Source: DAISIL01 sp036822015 (GTDB taxonomy: Bacteria > Bacteroidota > Bacteroidia > Cytophagales > Bernardetiaceae). Taken from it: 48,768 nt of DNA. The translations under genes and the position numbers were made by a program. The stretch is from positions 1-48,768 of the forward strand of contig DAISIL010000020.1 of the NCBI GenBank assembly GCA_036822015.1. Reading direction: 5' to 3'. Below the pieces are notes generated by a model. It searched no databases. It worked only from the letters and a program-made list of their open reading frames with translations, and had not been told where the DNA came from. This document shows, in pieces, positions 42,760 through 48,768 of the stretch (positions are counted from its first letter, which is position 1; every line of letters starts with the position of its first letter).

Positions 42760-43514
42760 AACGTTACTTTCTTGAAATTGCTTATCGCGGGACTGACTAC
42801 CACGGCTGGCAAGTGCAGCCTGCTGCCGTATCGGTGCAAGGGGTCATTGAGGAGGGCTTACAGTTGCTGCTGGGCGTGCCTACGGCACTGATGGGCAGCG
42901 GACGCACAGATGCCGGCGTACATGCCATGCAGCAGTTTGCCCACTTCGAGACGGGGACGGCCCTGGATACGGCGCATCTTTATCGGCGACTTAACGCGCT
43001 CTTGCCGAAGGACATCCTGATACGCTCTGTCTTTGAGGTGGCCCCCAACGACCACGCCCGCTACTCGGCCCTACGTCGGGAGTATGCCTATCATTTGCGC
43101 CAGCAAAAAGACCCCTTTGCTTTGGGTTTGAGTCATCGCGTTTGGCAGCCCCTCAACAGGGAAGCCATGCAAGCGGCCGCCCAGATACTCCTTCAATACG
43201 AAGATTTTGAGGCATTCAGCAAAGCCAAAGCCCAGGTCAAGCACCACCGTTGTCAGTTGCTTTGGGCCCGATGGGAGGAAGGGATGGATGGTGCGTCGGT
43301 TTTTCATATTGCCGCTAACCGCTTTTTGCATGGCATGGTACGGGCGATTGTCGGGACATTGATCGAGATTGGGAAGGAAAAATACCCACCCGAGGCGTTA
43401 CATGCCATCATTTCCTCAAAAGACCGCCGAAAAGCGGGGCCGGCAGCACCGCCCGAGGGGCTTTTTTTAATGCGCGTCCGTTACCCTGAGGATATTGAGG
43501 ATCGAATCCCTTAA
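42756..43514 (+). CDS. truA: tRNA pseudouridine(38-40) synthase
   Basis: This 252-residue enzyme modifies uridines 38-40 in the anticodon arm. The catalytic aspartate lies in GSGRTDAGVHAMQQFAHF. The N-terminus RYFLEIAYRGTDYHGWQVQP and the C-terminal FLHGMVRAIVGTLIEIG and KAGPAAPPEGLFLMRVRY are hallmark TruA segments. It overlaps murE by four bases (ATGA), so it is probably cotranscribed. The operon ends before the nqr promoter region. Confidence 0.95.
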   Translation: MKRYFLEIAYRGTDYHGWQVQPAAVSVQGVIEEGLQLLLGVPTALMGSGRTDAGVHAMQQFAHFETGTALDTAHLYRRLNALLPKDILIRSVFEVAPNDHARYSALRREYAYHLRQQKDPFALGLSHRVWQPLNREAMQAAAQILLQYEDFEAFSKAKAQVKHHRCQLLWARWEEGMDGASVFHIAANRFLHGMVRAIVGTLIEIGKEKYPPEALHAIISSKDRRKAGPAAPPEGLFLMRVRYPEDIEDRIP

Positions 43515-43617
43515 AAAATACATTTGACCAAACAAAATTTTCTCACAAAAGGGTTTTCAATCAAGAAAATCAGCGGAAATAAATCGTAACAACGCTGGTT
43601 TTTGAGCCGTTTTGTAT

Positions 43618-43625
43618 TATATTTG
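43618..43625 (+). promoter_or_regulatory. Putative -7 element TATATTTG for the nqr operon
   Basis: TATATTTG is an exact TAnnTTTG, 31 bases before the nqrA ATG. A CTG at 43595-43597 lies 20 bases upstream as an imperfect -33 element. The 142-base gap before nqrA is the largest on this part of the strand. Confidence 0.5.
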
Positions 43626-43656
43626 CACCAAACCACCAGAACTCGTGTACTAGACT

Positions 43657-45033
43657 ATGCACATTAAGGTAAAGAAAGGTTTCGATATAAATCTGGCCGG
43701 AAAGGCAGAGATGACCCTGGGCAAAGCCCCCTCTTTGACGCGAGTGGCGATCAAGCCTAGTGATTTTTTGGGGATGTCTCGCCCTAAGTTGATGGTAAAG
43801 GAAGGTGAGGTCGTGAAGGCTGGTACGCCTATCCTCTACGATAAACTTCATCCAGAGATCATGTACACTTCCCCTGTCAGTGGGGAGGTCGTGGAGATCC
43901 GGCGCGGCGAAAAGCGAAAATTGTTAGCCGTTGTGGTGCTGGTCGATCAGGCGATGGAATACCTTCCTTTTGAGGTCTTCAACCCCTCCGAAATCAGTCA
44001 GATAGCTCCCGAAAAGCTCAAAGAAGTTATTGCCAAAAGTGGTGCCTGGCCCCAAATCTTACAGCGTCCCTACGGCGTTGTTCCTCCGATAGATAGCCAA
44101 CCCAAAGCCATTTTCATTTCCGCTTTTGATTCTCACCCCTTAGCTCCCGATTACGACTTTTTGTTTAAGGGAGAAGAAAAAAACATACAAGCAGGTATTC
44201 ATGCCCTGGCTAAGATGACCGGTGCGCCCATCCACCTGACGGTTAATCAGGCAGCAGAGGTATCTAGCGTATTCAAGGACTTACAAGGCGTTACACTCCA
44301 TCAGGTGTCGGGCCCACACCCGGCCGGAAACGTAGGTGTGCATATCCATCACATTAGCCCGATCAACAAAGGGGAGGTCGTCTGGACGCTCAACCCCTAC
44401 GGATTGGCACTCATTGGAAGGCTCCTCCTGACAGGCAAGTACGATGCCCGCAAAAAAATTGCTTTGACCGGATCAGAGGTCAAGTCGCCTCAATACTACG
44501 AGGTCTTTCATGGCTCTTGTGTCGATACGCTCATCAAAGATCAACTCAAGAGCGATCATGTACGGGTCATTTCGGGGAACCCCCTGACGGGCGAACGCAT
44601 CGAAAAAGACAGTTTCCTCGGCTATTATCACCATCAACTATCGGTTTTGCCCGAAGGCGATAAGCCGCGTTTCTTCCTGACCGATGGATGGCTCGCTCCG
44701 GTAACCAATCGAGTGAGTTTTCACCGAGCATTGGGTCTGCTCTCCTTTCTGAACGGCAAGAAAAAAGAATACGCCCTGGATACCAGCACCAACGGCGAAG
44801 AACGCGCCTTTGTTGTTACGGGGGCTTTCGAGCAGGTTTTGCCGATGGATATTCTACCCACACACTTGATTAAAGCCATCCTAGCCGAAGATTATGACGG
44901 TATGGAGACGCTGGGTATTTATGAAGTCGTGGAGGAGGATTTCGCGCTCTGTGAGTTCATCGACGTATCCAAGCATCCGATCCAGGAGATCATTCGGGAG
45001 GGACTGGATTTGATCCGATCTACCGAAGTATAA
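43657..45033 (+). CDS. nqrA: Na+-translocating NADH:quinone reductase subunit A
   Basis: This 458-residue peripheral subunit on the cytoplasmic side is involved in quinone reduction. The N-terminus MHIKVKKGFDINLAGKAEMTLG, with RVAIKPSDFLGMSRPKLMVKEGEVVKAGTPILYDK, is typical. SPVSGEVVEIRRGEKRKLLAVV gives the barrel-sandwich-like part. Later NqrA landmarks are DSHPLAPDYDF and HHISPINKGEVVWTLNPYGLALIGRL. Length fits. First gene of nqrABCDE, 33 bases before nqrB. Confidence 0.95.
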   Translation: MHIKVKKGFDINLAGKAEMTLGKAPSLTRVAIKPSDFLGMSRPKLMVKEGEVVKAGTPILYDKLHPEIMYTSPVSGEVVEIRRGEKRKLLAVVVLVDQAMEYLPFEVFNPSEISQIAPEKLKEVIAKSGAWPQILQRPYGVVPPIDSQPKAIFISAFDSHPLAPDYDFLFKGEEKNIQAGIHALAKMTGAPIHLTVNQAAEVSSVFKDLQGVTLHQVSGPHPAGNVGVHIHHISPINKGEVVWTLNPYGLALIGRLLLTGKYDARKKIALTGSEVKSPQYYEVFHGSCVDTLIKDQLKSDHVRVISGNPLTGERIEKDSFLGYYHHQLSVLPEGDKPRFFLTDGWLAPVTNRVSFHRALGLLSFLNGKKKEYALDTSTNGEERAFVVTGAFEQVLPMDILPTHLIKAILAEDYDGMETLGIYEVVEEDFALCEFIDVSKHPIQEIIREGLDLIRSTEV

Positions 45034-45066
45034 ATTTACATAACTGAACCAATACCAATCGTTGCT

Positions 45067-46263
45067 ATGCACTTCTTACACAACATCTTAGAAAAACAAA
45101 AACCGCTCTTCGAGAAAAGAGGCAAGTTAGAGCGGTTTTATTATCTCTTTGAAGCGGCAGAGACCTTTGCCTTTACGCCGCCCACAACGACGGCCGCCCG
45201 TGGGGTACAGATTCGGGATGCCATCGACCTCAAGCGCATGATGATTACGGTTGTCGTGGCTATGGTTCCCTGCTTGCTTTTTGGTATCTGGAACGTAGGA
45301 TACCAACACAACTTAGCTACCGGAGCAGCCCCTGATTTGGTGAGCCAGCTCTTGATAGGTTCGCTGGTGGTTTTGCCGGTGGTTTTGGTCTCTTACACGG
45401 CTGGTGGTTTGGTAGAGGTGGTCTTTGCCATCACACGCAAGCACCCAATCAACGAAGGTTTTTTGGTAACCGGAATGCTTGTTCCATTGGTGATGCCGCC
45501 TACGATTCCTTTGTGGCAGGTAGCATTGGCGACGATTTTTGCGGTCTTGATTGCTAAGGAGGCTTTTGGAGGAACGGGCATGAACGTACTCAACGTAGCC
45601 ATGACGGCACGTGCGTTCTTGTACTTCGCGTATCCATCGGATATTTCGGGTGAAGTCTGGACCTACCTCGGAGATGCTGCCGTAGTGGATGGTTACACCG
45701 GTGCTACGGCTTTGGCCATTGCCGCCAATGCCAGTCAGCCTGTAGGCACAGCTCTCCTGGAAGCAACTGCGGGATGGGGTGCTGCCGGAGAGATGTTTAC
45801 ACCACTCAATATGCTCATTGGTACTATTCCAGGTTCTATCGGAGAGACCTCTGCGTTGATGGCTCTGGTAGGCGCAATTATCTTGATTGCTACTGGCGTG
45901 GCTAGCTGGCGTATCATTGTTGGTTGTGTGTTGGGTGCTTTGCTCATGGGCGGTATATTCAACGCCGTGGGTTACAACGCCTTTATGAGTATGCCAGCCC
46001 ATTGGCACTTGATTATGGGTGGCTTTGCTTTTGGGGCGGTCTTTATGGCAACTGATCCAGTATCAGCGGCACACACCGAAACCGGCAAATGGATTTATGG
46101 AATCTTTATTGGCCTCTTGACGGTCTTGATCCGGGTGTTCAATCCGGCTTATCCCGAAGGTATTATGCTGGCCGTTCTGTTGATGAACGTCTTTGCCCCA
46201 TTGATTGATTTTTATGTAGTTGAAGCAAACAAAAAACGAAGACTGAAACGTGCAACACTCTAA
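45067..46263 (+). CDS. nqrB: Na+-translocating NADH:quinone reductase subunit B
   Basis: This 398-residue membrane subunit has about ten helices and is part of the sodium path. The covalent FMN site is the threonine in DGYTGATALA (SGAT-type motif). A cytoplasmic N-terminal segment LEKQKPLFEKRGKLERFYYLFEA precedes helix 1. GFLVTGMLVPLVMPPTIPLWQVA and FGGTGMNVLNVAMTARAFLYFAYP are conserved NqrB regions. It overlaps nqrC by 14 bases. Confidence 0.96.
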   Translation: MHFLHNILEKQKPLFEKRGKLERFYYLFEAAETFAFTPPTTTAARGVQIRDAIDLKRMMITVVVAMVPCLLFGIWNVGYQHNLATGAAPDLVSQLLIGSLVVLPVVLVSYTAGGLVEVVFAITRKHPINEGFLVTGMLVPLVMPPTIPLWQVALATIFAVLIAKEAFGGTGMNVLNVAMTARAFLYFAYPSDISGEVWTYLGDAAVVDGYTGATALAIAANASQPVGTALLEATAGWGAAGEMFTPLNMLIGTIPGSIGETSALMALVGAIILIATGVASWRIIVGCVLGALLMGGIFNAVGYNAFMSMPAHWHLIMGGFAFGAVFMATDPVSAAHTETGKWIYGIFIGLLTVLIRVFNPAYPEGIMLAVLLMNVFAPLIDFYVVEANKKRRLKRATL

Positions 46264-47029
46264 CGCTTATATCATCGGATTTACGGCATTTCTGACCGTT
46301 GTATTGGCTATGCTTTTGGCGGGCGCGAAAATCTCTTTGAGTGAGCCGCAACGCATCGCCCGAGAACTAGACACGAAGAAGCAAATCCTTGGTGCCGTGC
46401 GAGAACTCGGCAAAGAGGACGATGTGATGGCACTCTACGCCAATCATATTGAATCTCTGGTCGTGGACATCAACGGAGATGCTGTAAAGCAGGACAAGGA
46501 CGGAAACCCCATCGAACCCGAAAAGGTAAACATTCGCAAGGAGTACAAGAAATCCAACAAAGCCGAACGCTATTACCCCATCTTCAAATACAAAGAAGGT
46601 GAGCAAGTGGTAGCTTACATCTTACCTGTCTATGGAAAAGGGCTCTGGGATGATATTTGGGGTTTTGTGGCCATGGATCCTACCTACGAGAAAGTATTAG
46701 GAGCTAAGTTTGACCATGCTTCCGAAACTCCTGGACTTGGGGCCCGCATTACGGCCCCCGAAATCCAGGCACGCTATGTGGGCAAGAAAATTCGCAATGA
46801 AAAAGGTGAAATCGTGGGGGTAGAGATGCTGAAAGGCGAAAACCTTGCCCCTTCTAAAGTTTCTGACTATCAGGTAGATGGTATGTCTGGTGCAACCATT
46901 ACGGCCAGGGGTGTAAATGACATGCTCAAATTCTACTTGCAAGATTACAACAACTATTTTGAGAAGAAAGGCAACACTGACGATGCCATGTCTTCCCTTT
47001 TCTCACCCAAAACCGAAACTGCGCCATGA
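46250..47029 (+). CDS. nqrC: Na+-translocating NADH:quinone reductase subunit C
   Basis: This 259-residue subunit has one N-terminal membrane helix (about 7-27) and a periplasmic FMN-binding domain. The covalent FMN threonine is in MSGATITARGVNDML near the C-terminus. VYGKGLWDDIWGFVAMDPTYEKVLGAKFDHASETPGLGARI is a strong family block. The start is GTG 46250, overlapping nqrB by 14 bases; no ATG allows a complete membrane helix. The stop overlaps nqrD by four bases (ATGA). Confidence 0.95.
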   Translation: MQHSNAYIIGFTAFLTVVLAMLLAGAKISLSEPQRIARELDTKKQILGAVRELGKEDDVMALYANHIESLVVDINGDAVKQDKDGNPIEPEKVNIRKEYKKSNKAERYYPIFKYKEGEQVVAYILPVYGKGLWDDIWGFVAMDPTYEKVLGAKFDHASETPGLGARITAPEIQARYVGKKIRNEKGEIVGVEMLKGENLAPSKVSDYQVDGMSGATITARGVNDMLKFYLQDYNNYFEKKGNTDDAMSSLFSPKTETAP

Positions 47030-47712
47030 GTACAGAAACCCAAACTTTAGAGCAGCAACAAGCTACCGTAGCCAAGCAGCCGGCAGAGGCTTTGTTCTCC
47101 AAACGCCGAAAAAAGTTTGTTACCGATCCGCTTGATGACGACAACCCCGTTACGGTACAGGTATTGGGTATTTGTTCAGCCCTGGCCGTTACGGCACAGC
47201 TCGAACCTACCCTTGTTATGTCGGTAGCCGTGATTTTTGTTATTGTATTTGCCAACCTGACTATATCTCTGATCCGTAACTTGATTCCTTCGCGGGTCAG
47301 GATCATTGTGCAGTTGGCTGTTGTGGCTACGCTGGTCATCCTGGTAGATCAGGTCTTGAAAGCCTATTTTTACGATGTTTCTAAGGTCGTTGGGGTGTAT
47401 GTAAGTTTGATTATCACGAACTGCATCATCATGGGGCGCCTGGAAGCATTTGCGATGGGTAACAAGCCTTATGATTCCGTCTTGGATGGCATTGGCAGTG
47501 GTCTGGGTTATGCCTGGGTTATTTTGGCGATTGCTTTCTTCCGTGAACTCTTTGGGTCTGGTTCCTTGTTTGGCTTTAAAGTCTTTGAGGCAATGGGCCT
47601 CGAGATCACCAATAATGGCTTGATGACCAACCCCGTAGGTGCTTTTATTGTTCTGGGAATCATCATCTGGGTACAACGCGCACGCAACGGATATACCGAA
47701 GCCACTAACTAA
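47026..47712 (+). CDS. nqrD: Na+-translocating NADH:quinone reductase subunit D
   Basis: This 228-residue membrane subunit has six helices and is homologous to RnfE-type proteins. The core begins DDDNPVTVQVLGICSALAVTAQLEPTLVMSVAVIFV, and ITNCIIMGRLEAFAMGNKPYDSVLDGIGSGLGYAWVL-like sequence follows. A polar stretch of about 30 residues (MSTETQTLEQQQATVAKQPAEA...) precedes the usual start, slightly longer than typical. With nqrE it forms the half-helix pair that carries an iron-sulfur centre. Confidence 0.95.
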   Translation: MSTETQTLEQQQATVAKQPAEALFSKRRKKFVTDPLDDDNPVTVQVLGICSALAVTAQLEPTLVMSVAVIFVIVFANLTISLIRNLIPSRVRIIVQLAVVATLVILVDQVLKAYFYDVSKVVGVYVSLIITNCIIMGRLEAFAMGNKPYDSVLDGIGSGLGYAWVILAIAFFRELFGSGSLFGFKVFEAMGLEITNNGLMTNPVGAFIVLGIIIWVQRARNGYTEATN

Positions 47713-47741
47713 TTTGCCATCAATATTAAAGTAAAAGAGCT

Positions 47742-48356
47742 ATGGAACTGATTAACCTGGGTATTAAGTCTATCTTCATCGAAAATATGGTTTTTGCCTA
47801 TTTTCTGGGGATGTGTTCATATTTGGCCGTCTCTAAGAAGGTCTCTACGGCCATGGGCTTGGGGCTGGCCGTTATTTTCGTCTTGACCATCACGGTACCA
47901 CTCAACTGGCTGATTCAGGAGCGTATCCTGCAAGAAGGAGCCTTGCAATGGCTGCTTGGGGATAGTGCCAAAGAGTTGAGCCTGGATTTCCTTCAATTCA
48001 TCACCTTCATCGCCGTTATTGCTTCAACGGTACAGTTGGTCGAGATGATTATTGAGCGGTTTTCGCCGTCGCTTTACGGTTCTTTGGGTATCTTTCTGCC
48101 GCTGATCGCAGTGAACTGTGCCATTCTCGGTTCTTCGATGTTCATGGTACAAAACGAGTACACGGTCACGGAAGCAACTGTTTTTGGCTTCTCTTCGGGT
48201 ATTGGTTGGTGGCTGGCTATCATTGCGTTGGCTGCCATCCGTGAGCGACTCAAGTACTCTAATGTACCTGCTCCGCTTCGCGGATTGGGAATTACGATGA
48301 TTATCACGGGCTTGATGGGGCTAGCATTTATGTCTTTTATGGGTATTGCGCTCTAA
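47742..48356 (+). CDS. nqrE: Na+-translocating NADH:quinone reductase subunit E
   Basis: This 204-residue membrane subunit is homologous to RnfA. The N-terminus LINLGIKSIFIENMVFAYFLGMCSYLAVSKKVSTAMGLG contains a conserved cysteine; a second is in PLIAVNCAILGSSMFM. Together with NqrD cysteines these hold an intramembrane iron-sulfur centre. It ends the visible cluster: nqrF, normally next and carrying the NADH and FAD site, is not here. A strong terminator follows 22 bases after the stop. Confidence 0.95.
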   Translation: MELINLGIKSIFIENMVFAYFLGMCSYLAVSKKVSTAMGLGLAVIFVLTITVPLNWLIQERILQEGALQWLLGDSAKELSLDFLQFITFIAVIASTVQLVEMIIERFSPSLYGSLGIFLPLIAVNCAILGSSMFMVQNEYTVTEATVFGFSSGIGWWLAIIALAAIRERLKYSNVPAPLRGLGITMIITGLMGLAFMSFMGIAL

Positions 48357-48378
48357 GTTTCTTGTGTCTATCAACGAG

Positions 48379-48415
48379 AGCCTTGGCAGGAATTTCCCGC
48401 CAAGGCTATTTTCTT
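48379..48415 (+). terminator. Rho-independent terminator after nqrE
   Basis: AGCCTTGGC (48379-48387) pairs perfectly with GCCAAGGCT (48399-48407), with partial pairing inside the loop, then ATTTTCTT (48408-48415). It closes the nqr operon at nqrE and separates it from the sigma factor gene. Confidence 0.78.
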
Positions 48416-48426
48416 GAAAAAACGTG

Positions 48427-48434
48427 TAACTTTG
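48427..48434 (+). promoter_or_regulatory. Putative -7 element TAACTTTG for the sigma factor gene
   Basis: TAACTTTG is an exact TAnnTTTG, 55 bases before ATG 48490 and directly after the nqr terminator. No TTG at the standard -33 distance. Confidence 0.48.
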
Positions 48435-48489
48435 TACACTTTTTTTGCGTTCCTATAGTGTTACAGCCAAAAAATTCCATTGAGCGCAT

Positions 48490-48768
48490 ATGAGACAACT
48501 CAAAATCAGTAAACAGATTACCAATCGCGAAAGCCAATCGCTTGATAAATACTTACAAGAAATTGGCAAGGTAGATCTGCTCACCCCTGACGAGGAGGTG
48601 GAATTAGCCAAGCGCATTCGTCAAGGGGATCAGATTGCATTGGAAAAGCTCACCAAAGCCAACCTGCGATTTGTTGTCTCCGTAGCCAAGCAGTACCAAA
48701 ACCAGGGGCTTTCACTTGGTGACCTGATTAACGAAGGTAACCTCGGTCTCATCAAGGCTGCACAACGC
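48490..48768 (+). CDS. rpoD: RNA polymerase primary-type sigma factor (RpoD/SigA), 5' part only
   Basis: 93 residues are visible before the window ends. MRQLKISKQITNRESQSLDKYLQEIGKVDLLTPDEEVELAKRI is the short N-terminus and region 1.2 of the Bacteroidota primary sigma factor. NLRFVVSVAKQYQNQGLSLGDLINEGNLGLIKAA is region 2.1-2.2, which binds the beta-prime subunit. The lack of a long region 1.1 is typical of Bacteroidota SigA. Proteins of this type read the TAnnTTTG promoters seen across the window. Confidence 0.93.
   Translation, partial: MRQLKISKQITNRESQSLDKYLQEIGKVDLLTPDEEVELAKRIRQGDQIALEKLTKANLRFVVSVAKQYQNQGLSLGDLINEGNLGLIKAAQR

Noticed and set aside
45313..46008. Minus-strand open frame of 231 codons
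   Set aside because: Antisense to nqrB; rich in His, Ser and Arg with no hydrophobic core.
1..48768. CRISPR arrays, insertion sequences, tRNA or rRNA genes, prophage
   Set aside because: I looked for evenly spaced direct repeats, transposase motifs, tRNA cloverleaf patterns and phage genes and saw none. A tRNAscan and repeat search would settle it.

Overview
The window looks like chromosomal DNA of a Bacteroidota bacterium, possibly a Saprospiria-like or Cytophagia-like lineage. I infer this from gldE next to ssb and mutY, from DUF3667 and GIN (DUF2807) proteins, from an Na+-NQR operon, from an iodotyrosine deiodinase-like flavoprotein, and above all from many start-proximal copies of the Bacteroidota -7 promoter element TAnnTTTG. 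Coding density is very high. Genes often overlap by a few bases. I see no rRNA, tRNA, CRISPR array, insertion sequence or prophage.

Layout. (1) 1-7064, minus strand: tail-specific protease (prc), then a 1376-residue protein with three TIR domains and a polytopic membrane C-terminus, then an MpaB-type oxygenase cut by the window edge. (2) 7193-12570, plus strand: DUF3667 membrane protein, polyprenyl diphosphate synthase, Nudix hydrolase and a polysaccharide flippase (the last three overlapping or nearly so), then citrate synthase with its own promoter and a strong terminator. (3) 12645-19464: an esterase on the minus strand, diverging from an OmpA-type lipoprotein, then a surface-sugar cassette wbpG-wbpB-wbpD-wbpE plus a glycosyltransferase. 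The cassette fits synthesis of a diacetamido-uronic acid sugar and its amidation. (4) 19506-23114: pncB, PAP2 phosphatase (minus), an iodotyrosine deiodinase-like flavoprotein, and a murI that appears frameshifted. (5) 28873-23089, minus strand: PIG-L deacetylase, transaldolase-like fsa, gltD and a receiver-histidine kinase overlapping gltD. (6) 28922-31246: a secreted helical-repeat protein, a DUF2892 protein and a four-helix membrane protein. (7) 31285-39058, plus strand: 3-hydroxyacyl-CoA dehydrogenase, mutY, ssb, gldE, a secreted repeat protein, clpS, crcB, an M23 peptidase and an AEC transporter. (8) 39073-43514: a GIN-domain protein (minus), then leucyl aminopeptidase, murE and truA, overlapping or nearly so. 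(9) 43657-48768: nqrABCDE without nqrF, a terminator, and the start of a primary-type sigma factor.

Most genes are housekeeping: envelope building (murE, murI, M23, flippase, wbp cassette), central metabolism (gltA, fsa, gltD, hydroxyacyl-CoA dehydrogenase), DNA upkeep (mutY, ssb, Nudix), sodium-linked respiration (nqr) and proteolysis (prc, clpS). The most unusual items are the triple-TIR membrane protein coupled to an MpaB oxygenase gene, the broken murI, the iodotyrosine deiodinase-like protein with its E/Y/K lid residues, the wbp cassette lacking its ammonia-donor partners, the nqr operon without nqrF, and a beta-rich repeat module shared by two secreted proteins about 5 kb apart. All functional calls come from reading the sequence and remembered family motifs; no database search was run.
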